Source: Actinomadura pelletieri DSM 43383
GTDB taxonomy: Bacteria > Actinomycetota > Actinomycetes > Streptosporangiales > Streptosporangiaceae
DNA: 64,000 nucleotides
NCBI RefSeq assembly: GCF_003634705.1
Contig: NZ_RBWU01000001.1
Coordinates: 1,292,980 to 1,356,979 of the forward strand
Direction: 5' to 3'
The translations under genes and the position numbers were made by a program. The notes below the pieces were generated by a model. The model ran no database searches. It was not told the origin of the DNA and saw only the letters and a program-made list of their open reading frames with translations. Shown piece after piece: positions 18,091 through 26,673 of this stretch (its first letter is position 1; each line of letters begins with the position of its first letter).

Positions 18091-18131
18091 GCGCCGTCTT
18101 CGCCTGCCGGGTACGACGCACCTCGTCCGGG
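18091..18131 (-). promoter_or_regulatory. Guanidine-III (ykkC-III) riboswitch
   Basis: Read on the minus strand, the leader contains CCGGACGAGGTGCG, CGTACCCGG and AAGACGGCGC in the order and spacing of the class, of which the Thermobifida fusca aptamer is the best known. The helix GCGTCGT/ACGGCGC is kept with one U-G wobble, and the CCGG/CCGG helix of the pseudoknot is intact. It ends 35 bases before the gdx start codon, so it probably opens the ribosome site when guanidinium binds. I recognise the class by recall of its consensus. Confidence 0.88.
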
Positions 18132-18173
18132 AGGACCGAGCATGGCCCTCGTCCGCCTCAACGGCCCTGTGCC

Positions 18174-18189
18174 TCGGGGGATTCCCCGA
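18174..18189 (-). terminator. Short hairpin after the UDP-glucose dehydrogenase gene
   Basis: TCGGGG and CCCCGA pair around GATT, directly past the stop at 18194 and before the riboswitch. It is short and lacks a U-run, so its role in ending the polysaccharide operon is tentative. Confidence 0.3.
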
Positions 18190-18193
18190 ACGG

Positions 18194-19522
18194 TCAGGAT
18201 CTGCCGAGCGCGCGGTACTCCCAGCCCGCCGCCCGCCACTGCTCGGCGTCGAGGGCGTGACGTCCGTCCACGATCCGCTTGTGCTTGACGACCTTGGCCA
18301 GCGCCGCCGGGTCGATCTCCCGGAAGTCCGACCACTCGGTGAGCAGCACGACGACGTCGGCGTCCTGCGCCACGTCGAACGCGCTGTCGCCGTAGCGCAG
18401 CTCGGGGAACGCCCGGCGCGCGTTGTCGAGCGCCGCCGGGTCGAAGACCCGTACTCGGCCGCCGAGGCCGTGCATGGTGCGCGCCACGTCCAGCGCGGGC
18501 GCGTCCCGGATGTCGTCGGAGTTCGGCTTGAACGCCGCGCCCCAGGCCGCGATCCGCTTGCCGGAGATCCCGCCGAGCATCTCCCGGACCAGGTCGACGG
18601 TGCGGGCCCGGCGGCGCCGGTTGATGTCGTCGACCTCGCGCAGGAACGACACCGCCTGCCCGACGCCGATCTCCTCGGCGCGGTGCGCGAACGCGCGAAT
18701 GTCCTTGGGCAGGCAGCCGCCGCCGAAGCCGAGACCCGGCTTGAGGAACTTGCCGCCGATCCGGTCGTCGAGGGCGAGGGAGTCGGCCAGGTCCTTGATG
18801 TCGGCGCCGACCGCCTCGCACACCTCCGCCATGGCGTTGATGTAGGAGATCTTGGTGGCGAGGAAGGAGTTGGCGGCGACCTTCACCAGCTCGGCGGTGG
18901 CGAGGTCGGTCCGCACGACCGGGGTGCCGAGATCCAGGACGGGCTGGTACGCGGCCCGGAGCCGCTCCTCCGCCCACTCGGACGCGACACCGAACACCAA
19001 CCGGTCGGGACGCATCGTGTCGTCGACGGCGAAGCCCTCGCGGAGGAACTCGGGGTTCCACGCCAGCTCCACCTCGGCGCCCGCGGGCGCCAGGCTCTGG
19101 ACGACCTCGGTGAGCCGTTTGGCCGTGCCGACCGGCACCGTCGACTTGCCGACGACCAGCGCGCGGCGGTTCAGGTGGGGCGCCAGGGAACGGAAGGCGG
19201 CGTCGACGTAGGTGAGGTCCGCGGCGTCCGAACCCGCCTGCTGCGGGGTGCCCACGCAGACGAAGTGGACGTCGCCGAACTCGCCGGCCTCCTCGAAGGA
19301 GGTGCCGAAGCGCAGCCGTCCCGACTCCAGGGCCTTGGTCAGCAGCTCCGGCAGTCCGGGCTCGAAGAACGGCACCTCACCGGACGCCAGTTTGTCGATC
19401 TTGCCCTGGTCGACGTCCACACCGAGGACCTCATAACCGAGCACGGCCATGCAGATGGCGTGCGTGGCGCCGAGATACCCCGTTCCGATGACGGTCAGCC
19501 TCGGAAGCTCCGTCGTGTTCAT
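18194..19522 (-). CDS. ugd: UDP-glucose 6-dehydrogenase family protein
   Basis: Oxidises UDP-glucose to UDP-glucuronate with two NAD+. The 442 residues show the N-terminal Rossmann motif VIGTGYLGATHA, the GTP stretch in VCVGTPQ, the KSTVPVGT strand, AWNPEFLREGFA, the conserved central helix VKVAANSFLATKISYINAMAE, and the catalytic Cys in GFGGGCLPKD (Cys ~270). The C-terminal domain has GAAFKPNSDDIRDAPAL. An ATG at 19522 follows GGAGGAG. An earlier in-frame ATG at 19579 overlaps the upstream stop (ATGA) and would add 19 residues, so coupled initiation there is possible. It is the last gene of a five-gene polysaccharide operon and should supply its uronic-acid donor. Confidence 0.92.
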   Translation of the reverse strand: MNTTELPRLTVIGTGYLGATHAICMAVLGYEVLGVDVDQGKIDKLASGEVPFFEPGLPELLTKALESGRLRFGTSFEEAGEFGDVHFVCVGTPQQAGSDAADLTYVDAAFRSLAPHLNRRALVVGKSTVPVGTAKRLTEVVQSLAPAGAEVELAWNPEFLREGFAVDDTMRPDRLVFGVASEWAEERLRAAYQPVLDLGTPVVRTDLATAELVKVAANSFLATKISYINAMAEVCEAVGADIKDLADSLALDDRIGGKFLKPGLGFGGGCLPKDIRAFAHRAEEIGVGQAVSFLREVDDINRRRRARTVDLVREMLGGISGKRIAAWGAAFKPNSDDIRDAPALDVARTMHGLGGRVRVFDPAALDNARRAFPELRYGDSAFDVAQDADVVVLLTEWSDFREIDPAALAKVVKHKRIVDGRHALDAEQWRAAGWEYRALGRS

Positions 19523-19575
19523 TGCTCCTCCTTGCACCTTGACGGACGTGCTGGCTTCTGCGGCTTCGGGAGCCG

Positions 19576-20712
19576 TCATGAGCAGGCGCCCTTCTTCGTG
19601 AGCTTCCCGTCAGTGACCTTGTTGTCGCAGTCGATGGTGTTGCCGCCCCTGACGTCGTTGATGCCGACGCCGGATCCACCCGCGAGGGTGATGGTGTTGT
19701 TGCGGAAGACGTTGCCCTTGCCCCAGCCGTCGAGGATCTCGTGCGTCTGAAACCCGTCCACCGGTGTCTTGGTGCCCTTGTTGCCTTCGAGCAGGTAGTT
19801 GTTGCCCTTGACGTCGACCCAGGAGTCGTTGTGCTTGCTGCCGCCGATCTTCGACCCGTCGAACACGTTGTTCAGGATCTTCCCGCCGGTCGTGCCCTCC
19901 TTGATGTCGATCGCCTCGGCGGTCGCGCGGATGACATTGCCGCGGACCACGTTGTTGTCGCTCTTGTCGGGCTTGCCGCCGGTGATGGACTTCCAGTTGG
20001 ACTCGGCGGTGCCGAGGTAGACGCCCTCGCCGAACTTCTCCCGCCGCAGCCCGGTGTTGTAGATCTTGTTGTACTGGACGGTGTTGCCGGTGGAGAACTT
20101 GCGCAGGTGGATGGCCTCGTCACCGACGTCGTGCACGGTCAGGCCCTGGATGATGGTCCCGTTCGTGGTGTCGCCGATCACGCCCTTCTGGCAGTTGCGG
20201 ACCGTGAATCCGACGAGCCGCCAGTAATTGGCGCCGTTCAGGTGGAAGCCGTAGCCCTTCTTCACCCCGCCGCCGTCGATGATCGCCTGCGCGTCGCCGC
20301 ACAGGAAGATCGGCTTGGCCCGGGTGCCGGACGTCTTCGCGACGAACTTGCCCGCGTAGGTGCCGGGATTCATCTTGATGACGTCACCGGGCTTCGCCTG
20401 CGCCAGCGCCGCCGAGAGCGACCCGGCGTCGTCGACCGTCTTGGTCGGGCTCGGGCACCGGACCTTGCCGCCGCCCTCGGGGACGGGCAGCGACAGCCCC
20501 TCGGTCGGGGCGGCGCCGCCGGGGTCGTCGCCGCCCCCGTCGTCGCCCTTGTCGCCGTCCTCGGTGGGCTCCACCGGCTCGATCGTCCGACCGTCCGACG
20601 CGTTCTCGGACTCCTTGCCGTCGTCACCGCCGCTGGTCAACACGAACACCGTCACTCCCACGACGACCGCGCCGACCAGCAGGCCCGCGAGGAACTTGAA
20701 ATCAATCTTCAT
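19576..20712 (-). CDS. Membrane-anchored right-handed parallel beta-helix protein (third in operon)
   Basis: A 378-residue protein with one N-terminal membrane anchor (FLAGLLVGAVVVGVTVFVL), an acidic linker rich in Gly/Asp, and from ~residue 90 a parallel beta-helix. Repeat marks are GFTVRNCQKGVIGD, TIIQGLTVHDVGDEAIHL, NTVQYNKIYNTG, NNVVRGNVIRATAEAIDI and KILNNVFDG. The opening GSLSAALAQAKPGDVIKMNPGTYAGKF is the cap seen in NosD/AlgG/pectate-lyase-like helices. It would act outside the membrane on a polysaccharide as lyase, epimerase or scaffold, but no catalytic residues can be assigned. Its ATG overlaps the previous gene's stop by four bases (ATGA). Confidence 0.85.
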   Translation of the reverse strand: MKIDFKFLAGLLVGAVVVGVTVFVLTSGGDDGKESENASDGRTIEPVEPTEDGDKGDDGGGDDPGGAAPTEGLSLPVPEGGGKVRCPSPTKTVDDAGSLSAALAQAKPGDVIKMNPGTYAGKFVAKTSGTRAKPIFLCGDAQAIIDGGGVKKGYGFHLNGANYWRLVGFTVRNCQKGVIGDTTNGTIIQGLTVHDVGDEAIHLRKFSTGNTVQYNKIYNTGLRREKFGEGVYLGTAESNWKSITGGKPDKSDNNVVRGNVIRATAEAIDIKEGTTGGKILNNVFDGSKIGGSKHNDSWVDVKGNNYLLEGNKGTKTPVDGFQTHEILDGWGKGNVFRNNTITLAGGSGVGINDVRGGNTIDCDNKVTDGKLTKKGACS

Positions 20713-22661
20713 CGGTGGATGGGCTCCTTCTGAACGTCGTGGCGGAGCAGGCGCACGGGGCGCTCCTCAAGCGCGCGCTGCTGCTCGTACGGATGGACGC
20801 CGATGCGACCGATGCTCAGCCCGGCGTTGCGCGACCGGAACACCGAAATGATCACCAGCAGGAACACGCCGCCCCAGATGACGTTCATCGGCTTGAAGAT
20901 CCGCTTGAGCCAGGTCTTGAGGCCCACGGTCTCGTTCCAGTTCATGGTGTTGTTGTCCTTGCTCTGGTAGCGGCCGACGGCACGGTCGTAGTCCGTGGCG
21001 CCCCTACCGGAGCCGCTGAAGGTGTTGCCGGTGATGACAGCGCCTTCGACCTTCCCCTTGAGCGTGATCGCGTGCCGCGTCGCGGACTGCACGGTGTTGC
21101 CCCTGATGGCACCGCTGGAGTCGCGGATGTACAACGCCGTCCGGCTGTCGGTAACGATATTGCCCGACACCGTGGCGTTCCGGACACCGTCCCGCAGGAC
21201 GATGCCCTGCCGGTCGGCGTCGCGCACCTGGTTGCCCGCGATGTGGACGCGCACCGCCTGCTCGCGCGCCACGATGCCCATCTGGCCACCGACGACACGG
21301 CTGTTCTGGATGGCGATGTCGTCGCCGCCGAGCACCTCGAAGCCGTAGTGCCCGTTGTTCTTGGCGATGCTGCTGCTCACCAGGTTCTGACCGAACGCCG
21401 TCGTCGCCTCACCGGACGCGGAGGGCCCCTCGGCGAACGGCTGCCCGTTCAACGTGAAGCCGTTGCCGCCGTTGTCGTCGGACGTGCAGTTGGTGATGCG
21501 GACGCCCTCGGTGCCGCGCGACAGCACGAACCCGTCGCCGCGGCTGCCGCTGACCTTCGTGTTCTCGATCGTGGCGTTCTTGGCGAACCGGTGCAGCAGC
21601 ACCCCGTGGACCAGGCTGCCGGTGATGGTGCTGTTGGTGAGCCGGGTCTGGTTCGCCGCCGTGACGAACACGCCGTAGGCGTTGTTCCGGAACGTCGACT
21701 GGTCGATCGTGCCGGTGACCAGGCTCGCCGCCGGCACGGAGAAGGTCATGGTGCGGCCCGCCTTGCCCGCGAGGCCGACCTCGACCTCGTCCCGGCCGCC
21801 GCGGGTCGGCTCGCGGGTCCCGTTCGGCAGCGCCACCGCCCGCGGCGGCACCGCCGCGACGCTCCGCTCGGCCGTGGAGTCGGGCCGGTCGGAGCCGGTC
21901 AGCGCGATGCCGCCCGTCCGGCCGCTCCAGAACCCCAGCTCGGAGATCTCCGCGTGCGTCATGCTGAACGAGCCGCCGATCGCGCGGATGTAGGCGCGGC
22001 CGTCCTCGACCCTCGTGTCGGGCTTGTGGGTGCCCTCGTTCCAGCTCGTGATGTGCACCGGGTTCTGCGCCGAACCGTTGATCTTGACGTTGCCGCCGGT
22101 GCTGACGATCGAGGTGAACGAGCCGGGCACGCTGCGCATCCGGATCGTCAGCGGCCCGGTGGAGCTCTGCAGGATCAGCTTGCCTCCGCTGGCGACGACG
22201 ACGTTCACCCGCAGCAGGTACGACCCGTCGCTCTGCTTCTGGAAGTCCTCGCCCGCCAGCTTCGCCAGCTCCGCCACGTAGTACGGCTCGCGCCGCTGCG
22301 GGAGCATCAGGGTCCGGCCGTTCGCGGAGTTGAGCATCCGCGGCGACCGCGCCTGCTGGGCCGCCGCGCCGCCGCCCGCGAGGTCGGACTCCTGCTTCGC
22401 GCGGATCTGCATGATCCGCACGTCCTCCTGGTCGACGAGTTCGGACTGTTGCCGCGCCGAGGCCGCGGAGACGTCGTTGACGTCCGGTGGCTCGGCCGTC
22501 CGCTCGCTGTAGACGCGGTAGCCGTAGACGCCACCGCCCACCAGGCCGAGCACGAGGACGGTCGTGAAGACCCGGCGGCCGCGGCCCTTCTTCTGCTTGG
22601 GCGGCTCCGCGTCGTGCGGAAGCGCCGGGACGTTCGCATGTGGCGCGCTGATCTCAGACAC
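20709..22661 (-). CDS. Parallel beta-helix protein with N- and C-terminal membrane segments (second in operon)
   Basis: A 650-residue protein. A basic stretch KKGRGRR leads into one hydrophobic segment (VFTTVLVLGLVGGGVYGY). Residues ~180-560 are right-handed beta-helix repeats (NATIENTKVSGSRGDGFVL, VRITNCTSDDNGGNGFTL, IAIQNSRVVGGQMGIVA, NATVSGNIVTDSRTALYIRD). It ends with a second hydrophobic segment (FKPMNVIWGGVFLLVIISVF) and a short tail. It is clearly paralogous to the preceding gene. The start is taken as the GTG at 22661, which overlaps the upstream stop by eight bases; GAGGAG abuts it, so reinitiation is likely. Its role is extracytoplasmic polysaccharide modification or export, by inference. 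Confidence 0.83.
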   Translation of the reverse strand: MSEISAPHANVPALPHDAEPPKQKKGRGRRVFTTVLVLGLVGGGVYGYRVYSERTAEPPDVNDVSAASARQQSELVDQEDVRIMQIRAKQESDLAGGGAAAQQARSPRMLNSANGRTLMLPQRREPYYVAELAKLAGEDFQKQSDGSYLLRVNVVVASGGKLILQSSTGPLTIRMRSVPGSFTSIVSTGGNVKINGSAQNPVHITSWNEGTHKPDTRVEDGRAYIRAIGGSFSMTHAEISELGFWSGRTGGIALTGSDRPDSTAERSVAAVPPRAVALPNGTREPTRGGRDEVEVGLAGKAGRTMTFSVPAASLVTGTIDQSTFRNNAYGVFVTAANQTRLTNSTITGSLVHGVLLHRFAKNATIENTKVSGSRGDGFVLSRGTEGVRITNCTSDDNGGNGFTLNGQPFAEGPSASGEATTAFGQNLVSSSIAKNNGHYGFEVLGGDDIAIQNSRVVGGQMGIVAREQAVRVHIAGNQVRDADRQGIVLRDGVRNATVSGNIVTDSRTALYIRDSSGAIRGNTVQSATRHAITLKGKVEGAVITGNTFSGSGRGATDYDRAVGRYQSKDNNTMNWNETVGLKTWLKRIFKPMNVIWGGVFLLVIISVFRSRNAGLSIGRIGVHPYEQQRALEERPVRLLRHDVQKEPIHR

Positions 22662-24888
22662 CTCCTCGTTCGGGCTGGGGCAGTCCCTGCCGCGGCGGCT
22701 GCCCGGCGGACCAGGTCCCGTTCGGCTGGGCCCCGTTGGGCTGGGCCCCGTTGGGCTGGGCACCGGCGGGGGCGCCGTTCGGCCGTGGAGCGTGCGGGTG
22801 CTGGGCGTTCGGCTGGACGCCGTGCGGTTGCGGACGGCGCGGCTGCGCACCGTTCGACTGACCGCCGTTCGGGTTCGCAGGGCGCACCGGCACCGGAATC
22901 TGCGGCACCGTGACGGTCGTGGACCGCCGCACGCCGCCCGAACCGCCCGCCGGGGCGCCGACGGGTTCGGCGACGGGGCCGGCCGGGGGCCTGCCCCGCT
23001 GCCGGTCGCCGCGGTGCGGGAGCCGCCACACCTTGCGCTCCTCCATCGGCATCTGGAGGGCGTAGGGGTGCCGCCCGAGGCGGGCGAAGCGGCGGCGGTT
23101 GTTGCGCGAGCGGATCATCGAGACGATGACGACGGTGAAGACGGACGCCCAGATGAAGTTCATCGGCTTGAGGTAACGCCGGGCCTTCATCCACAGGGAG
23201 GCGGTGTCGTCCCAGCGGTCGGTGTTGTTGTCGTGCTTCTTGATCTTTCCGTCGGCGCGGGACGTGCTGATGGCGCTGGTGCCCGACCCCTCGAAGGTGT
23301 TGCTGCGGACCTCGGTGCCGTCGGCGTTGCCGATCATGGTGATGGCGTGGGCGGTGGCGCCCTTGATGACGTTCCCGGTGAGCCTTCCGGACGAGTTCCT
23401 GAGGTAGATGCCGGTGCGGGCGCCGGTGATGGAGTTGCCGGCCAGGCTCGCCTCCTTGACGCCGTCGCGCAGCGAGATGCCCTGCCGGGTCTGCTTGGAC
23501 AGCCGGTTGCCGGAGATCTGTACCCGGGTGGCGGCAGAGCGGACGACGATGCCCATGTCACCGCCGACGATCTGGGTGTTCTGCACCGACAGCTTGTCCC
23601 CGCCGAGCAGCTCGACGCCGTAGTGGCCGTTGTTCTCGGCCCGGCTGTTGTTGATGGAGCTGTCGCCGAAGGTCTCCAGCGACTCGCCGGACGCGGACGG
23701 GCCCTCCGCCAGCGCGGTGCCGTTGACGGTGAATCCGTTGTGTCCGTTGTTCAGCGCGGCGGCTCCGGTGACCCGGATCTTCTCGGTGGCGCGGGCCAGC
23801 ACGAACCCGTCCCCGCGGCTGCCGGACACCGTGACGTTCTCGATCGTGGCGTTCTTGGTGAACCGGTGCATGACCAGGCCGTCCACCAGGCTGTTCGCGA
23901 TCTTGACGTTGGTGACCTTGGACTGGTTGGAACCGGACACGAACAGGCCGTAGGCGTTGCCGTTGAAGGTGCTGTGGTCGATGGACCCGGTCACCAGGTC
24001 GGCCGCCGGAACGTGCGTCGCGGTGCCGCCCGGCTTCTCGACCTCGATGTCGCCCGGACCGCCGCCGCTACTGCCCCTGTTCTCGTTCTCCTGCTGCCGC
24101 TTCTTCTTGTTGGCGTGCCGCTGTTCCTTCGTGAGGTGCTTCTGCTCGCTCGACGGACGGTCGGTCCCGGTCAGGGCGACGCCCCCGGTCCGGCCGCCCC
24201 AGAAGCCGAGGTTGCCGGTGGAGGCGTACTTCATGTGGAACTCGCCGCCGACCGCGCGGATGTAGGCGCGCCCGTCGTTGGGGTCGGTGTCCGGCTTGCC
24301 GGCCCTGAAGTCCCAGCTCGTGATACGCACCGGGTTCTGCCTGGTGCCCTCGATCGTCATCTTGCCGCCGAAGCTGACGATCGAGCTGAACGCGCCGGGG
24401 ATGCTTCCCATGCGGAGCGTGAGCGGGCCGGACGAGCTCTGGAGGAGCAGGCTGGCGCCGTCCGACACGAACACGTGGATGCCGAGCAGGTACGAACCGT
24501 CGGGCAGCTTCTTGACGTACTTGCCGCCGTACTTGATCAGGTCCGCCATGGTGTACGGCTGGTCGGTGTTCAGCGCCGGCAGCACGAGCGTCTTGCCGTG
24601 GCTGGAGCCGTAGATCTGCGGCTGCTTCCACGTCATCGCGGTCACACCGCCCGCCTGCAGGATCGCGGCCAGGACGGCGCGGGTCTGCAACAGCCTCTGG
24701 TCTTCCTGGTCGACGAGGGCGGCCTGCCCGTCCCCCTCCGGCGACGGGGCCGCGTGCGCCGGAGTGGTGGGAAGCAGTGCCAGGGGGAGCGTCAGGGGAA
24801 GGAGGCCGAAGGTCAGCGCCAGTCCGGCGACTAGGGAGCGGCGAATCGTGCCACCCACCGGCGGGGAGGAGGGTTGGGCATCTGACAC
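22654..24888 (-). CDS. Secreted/membrane parallel beta-helix protein (first in operon)
   Basis: A 744-residue protein with an N-terminal signal sequence (RRSLVAGLALTFGLLPLTLPLALLP... ending near AHA). It has a long beta-helix with repeats almost identical in form to the next gene (NATIENVTVSGSRGDGFVL, IRVTGAAALNNGHNGFTVNG, LSVQNTQIVGGDMGIVV), one C-terminal membrane segment (MNFIWASVFTVVIVSMIRS) and a Pro/Asn/Gly-rich cytoplasmic tail of ~100 residues with ANGAQPNGAQ-like repeats. The GTG start begins one base after the glycosyltransferase stop. The tail could contact a partner inside the cell. No catalytic triad is evident. Confidence 0.85.
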   Translation of the reverse strand: MSDAQPSSPPVGGTIRRSLVAGLALTFGLLPLTLPLALLPTTPAHAAPSPEGDGQAALVDQEDQRLLQTRAVLAAILQAGGVTAMTWKQPQIYGSSHGKTLVLPALNTDQPYTMADLIKYGGKYVKKLPDGSYLLGIHVFVSDGASLLLQSSSGPLTLRMGSIPGAFSSIVSFGGKMTIEGTRQNPVRITSWDFRAGKPDTDPNDGRAYIRAVGGEFHMKYASTGNLGFWGGRTGGVALTGTDRPSSEQKHLTKEQRHANKKKRQQENENRGSSGGGPGDIEVEKPGGTATHVPAADLVTGSIDHSTFNGNAYGLFVSGSNQSKVTNVKIANSLVDGLVMHRFTKNATIENVTVSGSRGDGFVLARATEKIRVTGAAALNNGHNGFTVNGTALAEGPSASGESLETFGDSSINNSRAENNGHYGVELLGGDKLSVQNTQIVGGDMGIVVRSAATRVQISGNRLSKQTRQGISLRDGVKEASLAGNSITGARTGIYLRNSSGRLTGNVIKGATAHAITMIGNADGTEVRSNTFEGSGTSAISTSRADGKIKKHDNNTDRWDDTASLWMKARRYLKPMNFIWASVFTVVIVSMIRSRNNRRRFARLGRHPYALQMPMEERKVWRLPHRGDRQRGRPPAGPVAEPVGAPAGGSGGVRRSTTVTVPQIPVPVRPANPNGGQSNGAQPRRPQPHGVQPNAQHPHAPRPNGAPAGAQPNGAQPNGAQPNGTWSAGQPPRQGLPQPERGGV

Positions 24889-24889
24889 C

Positions 24890-26158
24890 TCATCCCACCC
24901 CCTGGAGCGAGCTCGCGGTCTGGCCGGCGCCGCCGACCTGGTCGGCGGAGCGCGTCAGCCAGCCCTGCTTGTTCATCGTGATGAACGCGTAGAGCTTGAT
25001 GGGCAGCGAGATGAGGATGATGACCAGCACGGTCAGCGGGAGCAACAGGATCTCTCCGGGGTGGCGCTTGAGGTGGGACCAGCCGCGGATGGCGCGGCCG
25101 AGCAGCACCCAACCGATCGCCAGGCCGATGCCGAGCGGGGTCAGGTTGCCGAGGATCCGGCTGAAGATCAGGTAGCCGAGCGTGACGCCCATGGTCACCG
25201 GGGTCAGCAGGATCTGCAGCACGGTGACCTTGGTGACGAACGGCGTCTTCCACAGCCAGCCCTTCCACAGGGCGGTCAGGTAGCAGCGGTAGGAGTTCCG
25301 GCTCCAGCGGATGCGCTGCTTGAAGAACGCGCGGAACGAGTCGGGGAACATCGAGATCGCGCGTGCCGACGACTGGTGGACGGTCTTGTACCCCTGGGAC
25401 AGGGTCAGCCAGGTGAGCCGGCCGTCGTCCCCGGCGATGCAGCGGCGACCGAGGAAGAACTCGTTCTCCAGGTTCTCGACCACGGGCTGGATCACCGAAC
25501 GGCGGTAGGCGGCGGTGCGGCCGGACAGGCACGCGACGCCGCCCTTGGAACCCATGGCGGGGACGTAGTCGTAGTAGCGCAGGTTGACCAGCCAGTCGGC
25601 GATGCGCCGCCAGACGCTGGTGGTGCGCTGGTAGACGTTCTGCTGGGTGCCGACGCCGCCGACCTGCGGGTCTTCGAACGGCATCTGCACGGCGGCGAGC
25701 AGACCCGGCTGCCACCAGGTGTCGGAGTCGGCGAACACGACGACCTCGCCGCGGGCGGCGCGGATGCCGACGCCGAGCGCGGAACGCTTGCCGGAGTGCT
25801 CGTAGACGAGGATGTGCAACCGCGGGTCGGTGACCTGGGTGAGCCGGCGCTGACCCTCGGTGTCGCCGACGTCGATCACGACGATGACCTCGTTGGGGTC
25901 CTGGGCGAGCCAGCTCTCCAGGCACCGGATCATGATCTCCGGGTCCTCGCGGTAGGACGGGACCACCACGGAGGTGGTCGTCCGGAAGTTGTTGACCACC
26001 GGCTTGTACATGCGGGACAAGATGACGCGATAGATCCACAGGCCCCAGACGAGAAGCCCCGCGAACCCTAGGGGGACGAAGGATCGCCAGTCGCCCGACG
26101 ACACGGACCCCGTGATCGAACTCCAGGCATCACTCAACCACCCCGTAACAGACGACAA
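24890..26158 (-). CDS. Processive family-2 glycosyltransferase (polysaccharide synthase)
   Basis: A 422-residue membrane enzyme. One N-terminal helix precedes a GT-A domain with VVVPSYRED, the metal-binding DSD (144-146), the acceptor-side GDD (243-245) and the QRIRW motif (281-285). These four motifs are those of cellulose, hyaluronan and alginate synthases. Three or four C-terminal helices (305-400) would form the export channel. The TTG start has GAGGAAGG about eight bases upstream. It is first in an operon with three beta-helix proteins and a UDP-glucose dehydrogenase, which points to a secreted uronic-acid-containing polymer. The sugar specificity cannot be read from sequence. Confidence 0.9.
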   Translation of the reverse strand: MSSVTGWLSDAWSSITGSVSSGDWRSFVPLGFAGLLVWGLWIYRVILSRMYKPVVNNFRTTTSVVVPSYREDPEIMIRCLESWLAQDPNEVIVVIDVGDTEGQRRLTQVTDPRLHILVYEHSGKRSALGVGIRAARGEVVVFADSDTWWQPGLLAAVQMPFEDPQVGGVGTQQNVYQRTTSVWRRIADWLVNLRYYDYVPAMGSKGGVACLSGRTAAYRRSVIQPVVENLENEFFLGRRCIAGDDGRLTWLTLSQGYKTVHQSSARAISMFPDSFRAFFKQRIRWSRNSYRCYLTALWKGWLWKTPFVTKVTVLQILLTPVTMGVTLGYLIFSRILGNLTPLGIGLAIGWVLLGRAIRGWSHLKRHPGEILLLPLTVLVIILISLPIKLYAFITMNKQGWLTRSADQVGGAGQTASSLQGVG

Positions 26159-26295
26159 GATCGAACCTTCCTCTGCATGGGGCGAGGGGAAAGTTCGGTG
26201 GTGGCTCCCCCCGCGCTACCTCCGTTAAGAGTGAGCAGATCAGATGATGGTTCAGATTCGTCGGGTTCGGCCACATACGGTCTGATGGGTCCGGT

Positions 26296-26325
26296 CCACT
26301 ACCGGATCGCCCTAAATCTTGTCAA
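26296..26325 (-). promoter_or_regulatory. Candidate promoter of the polysaccharide operon within a 515-base intergenic region
   Basis: On the minus strand TTGACA (26325-26320) is followed after 18 bases by TAGTGG (26301-26296), leaving a leader of ~135 bases before the TTG start at 26158. The region 26159-26673 is AT-richer than its surroundings. It also holds the start-side region of the acyl-CoA dehydrogenase gene with a TAGCAT box at 26597-26602. No known riboswitch was recognised in the long leader. Confidence 0.4.
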
Positions 26326-26673
26326 GAGATAGACCGGAATCGTCGTGAAAAGCTCTGATTGGTCGCCCCTTATTAGGACGCTCGTCACGTCGCCAGAGAT
26401 CAACTTCGCAGGCAGGTCATGTCGTTTGTAGCCAAACATCCTAAATGTCCTGTTTGTCGCTATTGGGCTACCGCTTAGTAGAGATACACCTGGGATGGAG
26501 GTGATTTGCGTCACAACAGTGGACCGAGCGCGGTTCGATGTGATCCGCATCCATTTCTGGGGGCGATTTGGGGGTCCAATGACGGTTACCAGCGGGTAGC
26601 ATGAAGGTGAGTTACCGACCAGTACGCAATGCGGCCGGTCGTCAGACCGCCACGGGATCCAACGGAGGCTCGC

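Noticed and set aside
26159..26330. A structured leader before the polysaccharide operon resembling a c-di-AMP (ydaO) riboswitch
   Set aside because: One stretch, AACGGAGGTAGCGCGG, looks similar, but the conserved CCGACAGCTAAC part and the other helices are missing.
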